From assembly GCA_009760855.2 (NCBI GenBank), contig WPIO01000035.1:3941001-4005000 (forward strand): 64,000 nucleotides of DNA, written 5' to 3'. The position numbers and the translations under genes were made by a program. The stretch's first letter is position 1; each line of letters begins with the position of its first letter. The stretch is from Cristatella mucedo (lineage: Eukaryota > Bryozoa > Phylactolaemata > Cristatellidae). The notes beneath the pieces were generated by a model. The model was not told where the DNA came from. It made no database searches and saw only the letters and a program-made list of their open reading frames with translations. Positions 11,249 through 23,489 of this stretch are shown piece after piece.

Positions 11249-12560
11249 AACCTATTCCCACTGACCAGCTACCAAGATGCATAGATCTGCTGCTGCCATG
11301 CACAAAGAACATAAATATGTAATTAGCCTCGGGTCTTGTCCAGCACCTTTAAAAAAAGGCCACTACTCAAGACAGCGACATCGGACGAAGAAGACGAGAA
11401 ACTTTCGCTCAGTCTTCCTTTGACTGTTCTTATAAAAAATACTGAAAAGAGTCATGGCAGACCAGCTGAATCCATACATTGAAAATTCAAACCTAAAGCT
11501 TGAGAGCTAACCACTCCACAGAGTCAGCTTTGCTGTACCACCTATTTAGGGATGAATACTTAGGAAGATTATCTATGCTTGTTGTGCACGATATTTCAGC
11601 AGATTTTGATACTATCGATCCCTATGTCATTCTTGAGCACATCTCAGCTCACCAAGGCATCACTGGAACTACACGGCAATGGTTCAGGTTCCATCTTAAT
11701 TGGAAACTCCAGATTATTGATATGAATGGACCCAGATCATCCGAAGAAAGTATGGCATACCTTCGGACTCTTTGCTTGGTCCAGTTCTTTTCACGGTTAA
11801 TACTCTCCTTATAGCGCATGTGATTTCCAGGCACCATCTAGGCTTTCACTTGTATGCAGACGACACTCAGCTGTATTTTCTCTTTGATCCCTCCAAGCCC
11901 TCTAGCATGATGAATTCTCTCAACTGTCTTTTGCATATATTGAAATTATCCACACATTTATGGCAACAAATTTCCTTAAGTTGAAGGATGAGAAACCCAA
12001 CTTACTAGTTCCGGAAAACCTAGTGATTCAGAAATGGGAAAGGTTAAAGCATACGATCGGCTCTGCCAACACATCTCGTGCTGAATCTGCAAGAAAGCTA
12101 GGTGTGCTGTTCCAATGTCACCTTTCAATCGACGACTGCATGAGTTCCACAGTCAAGTCTACCTACTTTGACTACATAAGATTCAAAAAGTCGGGCTTGT
12201 TTTGACACGTGCACCGTATCTAAATTGGTCTATTGATTTTTGAAATCCCGTCTTGACAATTGTCACTTACTGCTTGCTGGCCAACCGGCTTGTGCAATCA
12301 GGTGCTTGCAGCTTGTGAAATACTCTACAGCTACGCTTTCCAGTCATGATCATTGTATTTGCCACACCACACCACTTCTCACCGACCTGCAATGGCCCAT
12401 AGTCAAGCAATGCATCGACTTCAAGGTTTGCCTAAGCCTGAGAAACGTTGGCAATTGCATGCTGGACGCGTGTGCATATTACTAAACATTAGATACTGGT
12501 TCTCTTTCAGTGAGTTGGAAATTGCCTTGAGTGAAATTAAGTTCTCTTAAGGTGCCATAC
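11249..12560 (+). mobile_element. LINE family A, old RT-containing fragment
   Basis: Contains the LINE A reverse transcriptase in shattered frames: FRANHSTESALL (about 11500), FDTID (about 11610), LYADDTQLYFLFDPSKPSS (about 11850), SARKLGVLFQ (about 12090), and C-terminal remnants to about 12440. A worn 3' end (ATTAAGTTCTCTTAAGG) lies at about 12537. It has many stops and is not functional. Confidence 0.9.
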
Positions 12561-12569
12561 ACGCTACAT

Positions 12570-13630
12570 ATTCTTATGATTAGTGTTATTTTTATAATTA
12601 TGCGGCCTATCGACAAAATAATCAATGGTTAATACATCGTTAGCTGCAAAAATTAGAGTAAAACATAATCAAAAGGTTATAAAAAAATAATTTTGGAAAA
12701 TTGCTGACAGTAAGTTTATTTCTGATAAAAAAGACCGTATATCATCGTTCACCTTCATGGCCTTCTAATAAACGCATTAATGACTCAGTTCAGTAAGGTG
12801 TGAATTTGCGATCTGAAATTTTGTGTAAGCATTCTCAGAATGTAAGGGCAGATGGTCAGAGCTACAGGGCCAAAATAGCAATCTCGTTTCACCGGTGCGA
12901 TCATCTCCTGGCCCAGGATACTGCGTTCGATGTTAGCATCGGACAGCAGGCTGCTGTTTTCGGAGCGATTTTCGCAGCTGTTGTGGATTCTTAACAGCAA
13001 GGCATTGCACTGGGGCAATGCAGGCACACGTCTGAGTCGCCCATTACTGTCGTTGCTCTCAACAGGAGGCGTTGAAGATCGTGCCTTTCATCAGTCGATA
13101 CTCGATGAGTTCATTGCCGTGATCCGAGAACACAACGGCTGAGTGACAGGAAGCACACGGGGCAGAGCGGTTTATGCAAAAACATTAAACTTTATTTTAT
13201 GGCCCGTGAGACCGCCCCCTGATCCTGCCAATGCAGGGTAGCCTTGCTGACGAAGGTATTATGCCAGTATTGTTCAACTTGGATCAAGCATCGAACTATT
13301 CTAGCTCGACCATCTGTGGCTTCAGCGTGGAGAACTGACACCATACTTTGAGCACAACACAATTTGCTGTTTTCCTCCTTAACTAACATAATACATACGT
13401 ACATTAGTCTCAGTTCTTGCCATGCATCCTGAAAAGGGCTGTTAGGCCATTCAGGCTAGTATGAAGTAGCCCATACTAACTTTAAGGACATTCCACCTAG
13501 TCCTCATCTCACCGTTGTTGCCCGAGGTATTGAACCGAAAAGTAAAGTAGAGCTGAGGAATTTTTTTATATAAATTTATAAATCTAGCGACTAATTTAAA
13601 ATATAATTTTAGTGTCAGCCTTGTTGCGAC
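12570..13630. other. No recognised gene
   Basis: AT-rich and without a recognisable family. The 60-80-codon frames near 12785-13142 overlap on both strands and show no motif. Confidence 0.3.
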
Positions 13631-13639
13631 TGCATATCT

Positions 13640-14600
13640 TCATAGGATTGTCGACGTGGGTAGAGTGTCTTTGCTGCATCATTTCCTGCTTGTGTTTCAT
13701 CGCATTCAAAATCAAGTCCTCATTGAGCACCTCTATCATTTCGCTAGGTAATTACTGCGGCAGTACCGAAAGGTATTAGGTTCTGTCTCAATGGGATCTT
13801 TCAGAGCCTAGATGTAATCGGCTAACGGTCATCAGGTGAACTTTAAAGACTGGGGAGTCCCAGGGAATACTCTCTACCTAGAGGTCCAGTTTTTTCACAA
13901 CTTGTGCTATCCAGTATATCACAATAAGCATAGCAGAATTTTAATGCAGACGATGAGCACTCAGCTGTAACCGTGCTTTGATTACTACCTGCAGTATAAA
14001 ATTTGAAGTCTTTTAATACCCTTGAAGCGTCTATTGCTGATAATTTTACAGATTCTTGAAATTGAAGAATGTTGGAAAACCATTTTGCTAGACATGGGTA
14101 AACTTGGCGTTCCTGAAAAATTAGAAAGTGCGACTTTCACAAAGAGCTCGGCGAGAAAGTCTCTGGAGCCTCGGCATAGATGCTTTGCTGTTACCGTTGC
14201 ACTGCTTCAAAAGGACATTTCAGTTGATGAGCCCATCAAATCCCGATTCTTGTCCACCCACTTTCAGATCCACTGCCTCGTAAAGCATTATTATTGTTAA
14301 AAATATGCATACCTTAGCTGAGCTATTAAATGCATTTGCAAAAAACCTTTCGGACTTCAGTAATTGACTTCATAAAGTCCTTCCAAAGGCCGTATCAGAT
14401 GCTTACAGTCTGTGCCAAAATCAGCAGCTACACCTTTCTGTAGTTAATGCCCCAAACTGCCACAATGCACCATTGCACACCGACTGGTAACTGCTCTGGT
14501 AAATGCTCTGGCTCCCTAGCAAGCACAGCATAAACTTAAAGCTCCTGCGATTCACTCTTAGATCCCTACATAGGCTTGCACTGGCTTGCTATTTGTGGTC
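13640..14600 (+). mobile_element. LINE family A, ancient fragment
   Basis: Highly worn alignment with LINE A: GTGGGTAGAGTGTCTTTGC (about 13656), the GVPQG region (about 13850), GCAGACGATGA for the ADD motif (about 13947), and LLDMGKLGVPEKLE (about 14080), matching the family's LLVMGKPSVIQKLE. It fades out by about 14600. Confidence 0.75.
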
Positions 14601-14665
14601 CTTTATTGATAGGCTTTGCATTTTGCGACATTTCTTTGTTCATGCAGAGTCATTTTGTGAGTACA

Positions 14666-15060
14666 TGTATCTCCGTCTGTAACTCCACAAAGTCATAAAG
14701 ACCACGTGGGTGTAATACAGGAGAGTTTTGTGTAGCTCACTCACAGCCTAAGCGGCTTTTGGTACGCATTCGGTAGCCCACGGACTTCGTCTCACACAAC
14801 AAAGAGAAAGTGAAAAGCAAAGCAGAGTCAGGGAAGCAGTTAAAGTAGTGATTAGCATAGAAGTAGCAGCTCAGGACCGCTAAAAACGATGTGCTGTAGT
14901 CGTCAGTAGGAGAGTAGCTGTCGTTGCCTAAGAATTGTGGAAGTGAGTTCCACAATCTAGAACCTGCAGAGCTAAAGCTTCTGTCGCCAACGGTCTTTAA
15001 GCGGAGGAATGGGCTCTTATAGTCTCCAATAGTTGAAAACGTGCCTTCAGTTTGCATTTC
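14666..15060 (-). mobile_element. L2-like family B, 3' fragment
   Basis: The minus-strand frame (14737-15057) reads GDRSFSSAGSRLWNSLPQFL, typical of the C-terminus of L2/CR1 polyproteins. A conserved 3' end includes KSVGYRMRT and then CTCCACAAAGTCATAAAG near 14690. The same 3' block recurs at 22770-23065, 27085-27230, 48695-49015, 52460-52805 and 56225-56400. It is distinct from family A in both protein and 3' end. Confidence 0.8.
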
Positions 15061-15960
15061 CTCGAAACCTGTGTTTCAATAATGACTAATATCGGCTGTC
15101 GCCCAACTTGATGACTTTAAAAAGAATTGAAGAGCCCAACCTGCTCTGAACAGCATTTACTCCGTCAGTGCGAATAGTCTCTGGTGTGTTTATTCATGCT
15201 CAGTTTTGCTAGTAATTACTAATTTTTTATCGACCTGCTTTCTATTCAGCTTATTTCCAGTGATTAAAATTGACTTAATATTAGGCTTACAAAGGTATTG
15301 AGCTGCTATAATATTAAAACGTAAATATTGCTCGCAATGTTGCTATTGCATTTTTAAAGTTTTTAGAAAAGCTTTCTGTTGATTTATGAGATCCTTGTTT
15401 TTCATCGGTGCTGTGCTGTGAAAGAATATTTTTCTAAGTCGGGAAAAGTGTAAAGACGAGCCTTTAACTGCATAAATAATGTAATCAGCATGCAGTCTTC
15501 TCTCTCAGTATGTCAAATGAGTGTACACTAAACAAGATTTTCACTGTATAGAATTTTGAAAAATACTTTTTGAATCAGGCGCTTGGCTAGGATTGGCAGA
15601 TATGTACATTTCTCTTAAAACCTACTTCATCAGTAGCAATATCTCAGAGTAGCAATACAGATAGCCCTGCATCAGAACAGCAGTCGATCGCCTCGACAAT
15701 TTTTTAAGCTGCACTCTTGAAGCAAGCCGTAACCGTTGCAGACTGCACAGCCGCAATAAGTTGCTCTGGAAAAACCGTCACCTAAAATCTCGCACCTGTA
15801 AGCCAGACCAAAATACTACAACCCTGTACATACACTGAAGCCAAGTACAGGATATCAATTGAATTGTTAAACCCTGGCTTTCCGAAGTTTATATTGAATA
15901 TACCAATTTCACCATATAAGGCATAAATCTTTGACGATTAGGATCATCATCCAGAACGCC
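15061..15960. other. No recognised gene
   Basis: AT-rich sequence between two LINE copies. I see no supported feature in it. Confidence 0.3.
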
Positions 15961-15966
15961 TGCAGC

Positions 15967-15998
15967 TGTACTAGTACTTCATTGTACTAGTACTTCAT
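15967..15998. repeat. Two tandem 16-bp units
   Basis: TGTACTAGTACTTCAT occurs twice without a gap, about 210 bp before the first ATG of the long LINE A ORF. Each unit contains the palindrome GTACTAGTAC. It could belong to the LINE's 5' region or to the flank. Confidence 0.85.
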
Positions 15999-16208
15999 TC
16001 TCGCCTCCTGACATAGAGCGCTCTAACGTGCGTTCTTGTTCGTTGCAGAATTCTTCCGAAAACCGAAGTTCTTGCGAACATCGTATACGGAAACGATACA
16101 GCTAAGACCTGTTTAAAGTTATTCTGATTGTTTTTTGACCGTAGCGCGTAGGAAATTACGTGCCTATGGACATCTAAACGCTTATCGCTTCGGGCTGCTG
16201 GGTCTCCC

Positions 16209-18851
16209 ATGCCGGCGGCTGCATTAGCTACGCCGGCGGCTAGTAACCTACTTGTTAGTTATGGTCGTCAGCAGCTGCTATCGCTTCGTCATCGTATATC
16301 AAATGCATTCCTAGATATTAATGTTGTTGCTAAGATTCATGAACTATGCATTAACAAAAGGAAAGCACCCCGTAGCCACTGCGGTGGCCGGAACGGCCAG
16401 CTTAGACACTGCTCGTTTTGTATTCCTAGCATTGTCTCGAACCGCTTAGCACGCTCCCCCGCATGCGTCACTGTAAATCTCTCAAACTTAGTGGTCATCA
16501 GGCCTGTTGTAACCCAATCGGCCAGACTTAACGCTTGCCTTTGGAATCCTCGCTCAATGTGCAATAAACCTCTAGTAATAAACGACCTTATTTCTGAAAA
16601 TGGTATCGACCTGCTCGCCCTAACTGAAACTTGGCTGAAATCGATAAACTGCCCGACAATTAAAGACGCTACTCCATCTGGTTTCACGTTCTTTCACACC
16701 CCTAGATCAATCAAAACTGGAGGTGGAGTTGCTATGATCGTGCGCTCGAAATTCAACTTCAAGCCATTTGCTGTACCCTCGAAGCAGTCTTTTGAATCAA
16801 TTGTCCTGGTCTCACCCGAAAACAAGCTACCGATAGTGGCAGTAGTCTATCGCCCACCAGGTACCAAATCCTCCTTTATCTCAGATTTCTCCGATCTCAT
16901 TTCGATTCTGTGTGCAAGAAATCGATCCTTCCTCGTTATGGGTGATTTCAACGTTCACTTTGATAACTTATCTGACGCTTTCAGCACCGAATTTCGTACA
17001 TTGACAGACTCATTATCTCTTGTGGCTCATGTGCATGGCCCTACCCACATCAAGGGTCACACACTCGACCAAATTTTCTCATATAACTGCACTTTGTCAT
17101 CACCAGTTATCACCAAATCCTGCTTATCTGACCACATGCAGATCTCATTCAATCTACAGTGTGTGCCCACATTCTCCTCTAAAATAACCTGTGAATCGCG
17201 AAACCTCAAGACCCTTGACATCGATGCTGTCCTTGCGAGCATATCTGCTTCACCTTTGCTGCTCAGTCCTCCCTCCGATCTGTCATCACTGGTAGATTGC
17301 TACAACACGACACTAGCTGACACGCTCGACGAGTTTGCACCTTTGACAAAGCACACTGTGCGCCCCCGCCCAGACGGCCTATGGTTTACCACAGACATTA
17401 AACTAGCCAAGTCTACTAAACGAAAGCTTGAAAAGGCATACAAAAGATCCGGACTAACTGTCCATCGACAGGCATATGAAGACTACTGTAGGTCGTACCA
17501 ATCGATCCTAGCAAAGGCTAAGTCTAGCTTCTATAGAAATATTGTTGAATCACAGATGCACAATCCAAAAATGCTGACGTCGACAATAAACCATCTCCTC
17601 AACCGTTCCCAGGTTAGCTCCTTACCTGATGATCCTTGTGATGATCTGGCCGATCGCTTCTCTCGATTCTTTGTGCAGAAGATAGACAAAATCAGGGAAT
17701 CCATCCCTGCGATGACAACCTTCCCACTAGAATGCTGTTCCTCGGTTCTTGGCTGCGCCTCAATGTCTGCATTTAAACAGGTCACTAGTGATGTAGTCCT
17801 AAAGCTCGTATCTCAATCAAAGAAGACAACAAGTCCACTGGACCCTATTCCCACTGTCCTGCTCCTACGTTGCATTGATCTGCTGCTGCCATGCATAACC
17901 AACATCATTAATATGTCATTAGCCTCAGGTCAGGTCCCAGCACCTTTCAAAAAAGCTGTAGTCAGGCCACTTCTCAAGAAAGCTACACTAGACCAAGAGA
18001 ACTTAAGCAACTACCGCCCAGTCTCCCGTCTACCATTCCTATCAAAGACACTGGAACGGGTCGTGGCGGACCAGCTGAACTCGTATATCGAAACCTCACA
18101 CCTTGCTAGTAAGTTCCAGTCTGGCTTTAGAGCTAATCACTCCACAGAGTCAGCATTGCTTCGTGTATACAACGACCTACTTAGGAATGCAGACATGGGT
18201 AGAGTGTCTCTGCTTGTTTTGCTCGATCTTTCGGCAGCTTTTGATACCATCGATCACAAAGTACTTCTAGAGCGCCTCTCATCTCGCCTGGGCATCACTG
18301 GCACTGCTCTGCAGTGGTTCAGGTCCTATCTCAGTGGGAGACTCCAGAGTGTTGTCGTGAATGAACAAAGATCATCTGAAGTACCTCTAAAACATGGAGT
18401 ACCTCACGGCTCTGTGCTAGGTCCGGTCCTTTTCACGGTTTATACTCTGCCTCTCGCTGATGTGATTGCCAAGCACAATCTAGGCTTTCACTTCTATGCA
18501 GATGACACTCAGTTGTACCTTTGCTTTGATCCCTCCCAGCCTTCGAGCACCTCAAATTCTCTCAACTCACTTGCTGCATGCATTGATGACATCCGATCAT
18601 GGATGGCAGCAAATTTTCTAAAACTAAACGATGATAAAACTAACTTACTAGTTATGGGCAAACCTAGTGTTATTCAGAAATTGGAAAGGCTGACTTTCAA
18701 AATTGGCTCTGCCAGCATATCTCCAGTTGCATCAGCTCGAAATCTAGGTGTCATATTCCAAAGCGACCTCTCGTTAGACGACCACATCAGCTCCACAGTC
18801 AAATCAGCCTATTTCAGCTTCATAACATTGCTAAAATTAGGGCTTGTTTAG
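16209..18851 (+). CDS. LINE A endonuclease/reverse transcriptase ORF (880 codons, frameshifted at the end)
   Basis: This is the target-primed retrotransposition enzyme of an L2/CR1-type LINE. About 105 N-terminal residues are of unknown role. The APE-type endonuclease follows (about 105-325), with the catalytic set visible as E140 in TETW, YRPPG (about 214), GDFN (245-248) and SDH (307-309). The reverse transcriptase spans about 600-800, with YRPVS at about 602, FRANHSTES, DLSAAFDTIDH, and the catalytic YADD at 763-766. The usually invariant PQG motif reads PHG (H733). A missing T in the run at 18812-18814 shifts the frame, so the last 30 or so codons are out of frame and the C-terminal region continues at 18820-19255. 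A TGA at 19253-19255 then replaces the Trp of the AWNSLP motif. Apart from these two lesions and PHG, the copy looks young. Confidence 0.92.
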   Translation: MPAAALATPAASNLLVSYGRQQLLSLRHRISNAFLDINVVAKIHELCINKRKAPRSHCGGRNGQLRHCSFCIPSIVSNRLARSPACVTVNLSNLVVIRPVVTQSARLNACLWNPRSMCNKPLVINDLISENGIDLLALTETWLKSINCPTIKDATPSGFTFFHTPRSIKTGGGVAMIVRSKFNFKPFAVPSKQSFESIVLVSPENKLPIVAVVYRPPGTKSSFISDFSDLISILCARNRSFLVMGDFNVHFDNLSDAFSTEFRTLTDSLSLVAHVHGPTHIKGHTLDQIFSYNCTLSSPVITKSCLSDHMQISFNLQCVPTFSSKITCESRNLKTLDIDAVLASISASPLLLSPPSDLSSLVDCYNTTLADTLDEFAPLTKHTVRPRPDGLWFTTDIKLAKSTKRKLEKAYKRSGLTVHRQAYEDYCRSYQSILAKAKSSFYRNIVESQMHNPKMLTSTINHLLNRSQVSSLPDDPCDDLADRFSRFFVQKIDKIRESIPAMTTFPLECCSSVLGCASMSAFKQVTSDVVLKLVSQSKKTTSPLDPIPTVLLLRCIDLLLPCITNIINMSLASGQVPAPFKKAVVRPLLKKATLDQENLSNYRPVSRLPFLSKTLERVVADQLNSYIETSHLASKFQSGFRANHSTESALLRVYNDLLRNADMGRVSLLVLLDLSAAFDTIDHKVLLERLSSRLGITGTALQWFRSYLSGRLQSVVVNEQRSSEVPLKHGVPHGSVLGPVLFTVYTLPLADVIAKHNLGFHFYADDTQLYLCFDPSQPSSTSNSLNSLAACIDDIRSWMAANFLKLNDDKTNLLVMGKPSVIQKLERLTFKIGSASISPVASARNLGVIFQSDLSLDDHISSTVKSAYFSFITLLKLGLV

Positions 18852-19358
18852 ATAAGAATACCACATCTAAGTTGGTCCATGCATTCGTGACATCTCGTCT
18901 CGACTTCTGCAACTCTCTGCTTACTGGCCTACCAGCATGTGCGATCAGGCGATTGCAGCTGGTGCAAAACTCTGCAGCTAGGCTTGTCTGTCGTGAGCGT
19001 CGCAGTTGCCACATTACTCCACTTCTCGCCGACCTGCACTGGTTACCAGTCAAGCAACGGATTGACTTCAAGGTTTTGTCGCTCACTTTTAGATCTCTTC
19101 ATTCTATGGCTCCAGCCTATCTTTCAGATATACTACCCCATCAGGCAAAGCATCGTACCACTCGGTTTTCGGAATCCAACAGTCTAGAAATACCTCGTAC
19201 AAACCTTAAATCCTTTGGAGACCGTGCATTTAGCTCGTATTCTCCAACAGCCTGAAACTCCCTCCCGACCTGCATCAGAACATCCCCTGACCTGACCACA
19301 TTTAAAAGAAACTTAAAAACATACCTATTTAGGACAGCATTTAGTGGGTCCTTGTGAT
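18820..19358 (+). pseudogene. Out-of-frame C-terminal part of the LINE A ORF
   Basis: Continues the ORF above in another frame: HAFVTSRLDFCNSLLTG, then DLHWLPVKQRIDFK, then SDILPHQAKHRTT. It is broken by TGA at 19253-19255. The family's natural stop, after FSGS-L, is at 19356-19358. This region follows the RT in many L2/CR1 elements; its function is unknown. Confidence 0.88.
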
Positions 19359-19759
19359 TCGTCCTCGATGTGCTTATGCGTGCTGACACTGTTCATGCTG
19401 CCACTAACCACATTTGCATGCTGACCCAGTGCATGTAACCCCTATACATGTTATTCATTTTGTTTGTTTTTCAAGCATGATTTTACTTACTATTCTATTG
19501 CGTATCACTTTGCAGCAAATGCAAAGTGCCTAGAAAGAGATTAAGTTCTCTGAGGGCGCTTTATCAAGTGCAATAATATTATTATTATTATTATTACTAT
19601 ATTAGTCACCTTATCGGTGACATTTTCATCTTGATTATTCAGCAAGGTCAATTCTTGGTGCCACCGGTAACTGAGTTCTTAAGTTCCTGATTGCTAGTAA
19701 ACTCAGTATTACTCGAACTAGACTAAAAGCTACCAGTGATGATCATAGTTCCAAAACAC

Positions 19760-20905
19760 TACCACCAAGCTATCTAGGCTTTCACTTCTATGCGGATGAC
19801 ACTCACTTGTACCTTTGCTTTGAACCCTCCCAGTCTTCGAGCACCTCAAATTCTCTAAACTCACTAGCTGCATGCATTGATGACATCCGCACATGGATGG
19901 CAGCAAATTTTCTAAAACTTAACTCTGATACAAATAACTTACTAGTTATGGGCAAACCCAGTGTGATCCAGAGATTGGAAAGGCTAACTCTCAAAATTGG
20001 CTCTGCCAGCATATCTACAGTTGAATCAGCTCGAAATCTAGGTGTCATATTCCAAAGCGACCTCTCGTTAGACGACCATATCAGCTCAACAGTCAAATCC
20101 GCCTATTTTCAGCTTCATAACATTGCTAAAATTAGGGCTTGTTTAGATAAGAATACCACATCTAAGTTGGTCCATGCATTCGTGACATCTCGTCTCGACT
20201 TCTGCAACTCTCTGCTTACTGGCCTACCAGCATGTGCGATCAGGCGATTGCAGCTGGTGCAAAACTCTGCAGCTAGGCTTGTCTGTCGTGAGCGTCGCAG
20301 TGGCCACATTACTCCACTTCTCGCCGACCTGCACTGGCTACCAGTCAAGCAACGGATTGACTTCAAGGTTTTGTTGCTCACTTTTAGGTCCCTTCATTCT
20401 ATGGCTCCATTCTATCTGTCAGATATACTACCCCATCAGGCTAAGCATCGTACCACCTGCTTTTCGGAATCCAACAGTCTAGAAATTCCTCATCCAAACC
20501 TTAAATCCTTTGGAGACATTAGTTCATATCAATCATTTAGTTCATATGCTCCCAAAGCCTGGAACTCTCTCCCGACCTGTATCAGAACATCCCCTGACCT
20601 GACCACATTTAAAAGGAACCTATAAACACACCTTTTTAGGACAGCATTTAGTGGGTCCCTGTGATTGGTCCTTGATGTGCTTATGTGTGCCGACACTATG
20701 CATACTGCCACTAACCACATTTGCATGCTGACCCTGTGCATGTCACCCCTAACCATATTATTCATTTCGTTTGTTTTTCAATCATGATTTTACTTACCAT
20801 TCAATGGCATTTCACTTTACAGCAAATGTAAAGCGCCTAGAGAGAGATTAAGTTCTCTGAGGGTGCTTTATCAAGTGAATTATTATTATTGTTATTATTA
20901 AGCTC
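19760..20905 (+). mobile_element. LINE family A, 5'-truncated, nearly intact frame
   Basis: Truncated inside the RT just before YADD (which here reads FYADDTHLY). One frame is open from 19807 to 20625. A TAA at 20623-20625 replaces a Lys codon just before the family's THLFRTAF ending. A 12-bp insertion at about 20520 changes FGDRAFSSY to FGDISSYQSFSSY. The 3' UTR, hairpin and (TTA)n end at about 20905. It lies 155 bp downstream of the near-full copy in the same orientation. Confidence 0.93.
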
Positions 20906-21795
20906 TCCGAAATTTATTTACCATCTGAAACCAAATGAATTACCTGAACTATATAAGTGTCCTACAAATCAATTAGATGTTGATTAGCTGTGAGCACTAT
21001 CTGTGGCGATATTGGCGTTCTAAAATTTCCCACAATCGCCTCAAGTTCAGAACAGCACTCACCTCCAGTTAGTTTAAGATGATCTAAGCACTGCTAATTA
21101 ATTTTTCGAAGATAGTGGCAGATTTTTCTCTGATGTTTAGTTTGGTATAGAAAGCATCCAAGTTTCAGTCTAAACACCGGGACTTCTTCAGCATTTCGTC
21201 CTTAGTTAGCAACCCAAGCGAAAGTCTCGTGCAGTAAAACGTTCATCAATAAAGTCATAAACAATGAAAATTGGTCAAAACAATTACTAATGATCCCGGG
21301 GAACTATTCAAAACTTCCGAAACTAAGTATTACAAACACGGTATAGCATCCCCTAACAGAAGACCTTCGGCCAGGTATTCAGCCCACCTAACCATGCTAG
21401 TCCTTGCCGACGCTGGACAAATACCTATGAAGCTCCGAATGCCTCCACTCCAAGCTCGTCTAGTGAGTCGGATACACTGCCTCAACATCCATGCAGGTTT
21501 TCCAAAGGCAGCAGAGCGCGAATGTAAGTAAGAGCACACACACTGTAATATAGTCAAGTGTTTAAGTTTAAGCTTGCAGCCGCACCACTGTGAGGCAACA
21601 CACCGATTCTGGAGGAGTTCTTGAACTTGCTGAGGCATTTCAAAGTTTTTTTTAGCTTCAATAAAATTAGAAGTCCAGCACCTGAATCTCAGTCAAACCC
21701 CTAAATCCGTTCTGGGTTCTTTGCAGATCTCTATTTAAAGTGAACTTCTGGGATAAATGATTCAAGCCGACCATATCAGCTTTAAATTTAATGCT
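20906..21795. other. No recognised gene
   Basis: I see no supported exon. Frames at 21271-21531 and on the opposite strand overlap each other and carry no motif. Confidence 0.3.
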
Positions 21796-21799
21796 GATC

Positions 21800-23065
21800 G
21801 TATTCCATTGTATCTGTTCTTTACCCTGCCCCCATAAGTTGCTGCCATGAATGATGAAACTGAATGCTGGCCTTTCAGATATTGTACCGTGGATGATAGC
21901 AAATTTCCGCAAGCAAACTCATGATGATCTCAAACTGCTACTTATAAGTCACCCCGAGTGCATGGCTGTATTAGGAGACTGTGTGTTCCTCACAGGTAAC
22001 GGTGCTGTGCAGCCGTCACAGTGCACTCAAAATTTATGCTTCGTCATTGGCAATTGCCTATATTTTGAAAGTTTCAATAAGAAGACTGCCACCACAGCTA
22101 GCGATCCCGTCCAATCCCTCTCTAAGATTAGGCACCGTCGGCCAAGGTGGCTTACGAAAAACTCAACAAGCTCTATGGTTACGTCTAGGCTGGATAGTTG
22201 CATTTCCATTTTGGGTGGCTACCGAAAAAAGCCATTGGCCACAACATCTTGCAATGATTATGGCTACAAGCAAGGGTGATGCTAGAGGGTGTAAGGGGCC
22301 CCTACAGCTGATCAGCTACACTACCTGCCCCCTATTTCCTACTTCTACCAAAACTCACCAAGGACGACATTTTGTCTTATTTAGCCTTAATAAGCATGGT
22401 CAGTGTTCGTGTTAAATGAACACTGCGATTTGCTCTATAATCGCTCATTACTTACGGGCCAAACCCATCGAAGATAAATATTTTACAGATTTGCCTTTGG
22501 AGGAAAATATTAACTCTGCAACTGGATGCAAGGTTAGTTCACAAATCGCGGAAGTTCAGCCACATTTTTTTGAAGGCTTCCAGTCGATCAACGGATACAG
22601 AACTAATGTTATTGCATGGACCCTCATGGCCCGCCGTGGCTTGGTTCCGTCATACCGAACTGAACAGCTTTAGCTTCAGCCTTCTTGTACCCTCTGGTCC
22701 TTTATGGGTGATAATTCAGCTGTTTGACTGTAACGCTGCCTAAAGACCATTGGCGACAGGAGCATTTGCTTTGCAGGTCCCAGACTAGTGATCTCACTAC
22801 TCCATGGCATCCGTTTTCCTTCTTCTGAATTGGGCACAGCCTGTCTAGACATCCTGAGCAGCTACTACCATGCTACTCACTACCTCAGATGCTCTCCTTA
22901 CCAAGCTCGACTTTTCATTTTCTGTTTGTTGCCTGAGATACAGTTTGCAGGCTACCGAATACGTACCGAAAGACGCTTAGGCTTTGATCGTGCTATACAT
23001 ATCACCCACTTAATATATACGGCTTTGCAGAGTTACAGACAGAGATATATTACGCTACAGAATTC
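21800..23065 (+). mobile_element. L2-like family B copy, degenerate
   Basis: A post-YADD RT segment is readable at 21851-22279: LNAGLSDIVPWMIANFRKQ, then HDDLKLLLISHPE, then VTSRLDSCISILGG. The shared family B 3' block follows at 22770-23065 (GYRIRTERRLGFD, then GAGTTACAGACAGAGATAT). About 400 bp between them is unreadable. Confidence 0.75.
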
Positions 23066-23179
23066 TGGGTATACAGAATTTTGCCTAGCACCTTGAGAGT
23101 AACAGTAACAACTGTGGTTTAGATCCATATGTCAAAAAGAACTTGTTGCAGCTTTCAGGAGTTCAAGGCCAGTCGTATG

Positions 23180-23296
<117 letters not shown>

Positions 23297-23489
23297 TTAT
23301 ATGTTTATATGTATGTGTAAATATATATGCATGTATACGTATGTGGGTTTTTGGTAGCCCTGTCCTTGTAGAATTTTCAACTTTTGGTCGAAACAGAACA
23401 GGGTGCTAGCCTGATTGGGGAGTGAGTAGCTATGGAGTGAGCAAGATTATTAGCTAGCCTTTGTCGTAAGTAGTCCCAAATTCTCAACA

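Larger units (their letters stand above)
16209..19605 (+). mobile_element. LINE family A, near-full-length copy
   Basis: The longest copy in the window: N-terminal extension, endonuclease, RT, C-terminal region, 3' UTR, terminal hairpin (AAAGTGCCTAGAAAGAG ... GAGGGCGCTTTATC) and (ATT)n. The 5' boundary is not visible because no other copy in the window reaches it; the element may begin upstream of the ATG, in the CpG-containing stretch from about 16000. No separate gag-like ORF1 with a CCHC zinc knuckle is seen. Confidence 0.93.

Noticed and set aside
16209-19605. LINE A as a functional element
   Set aside because: Frame loss at 18812-18814, a nonsense codon at 19253 and PHG in place of PQG all argue against activity of this copy.
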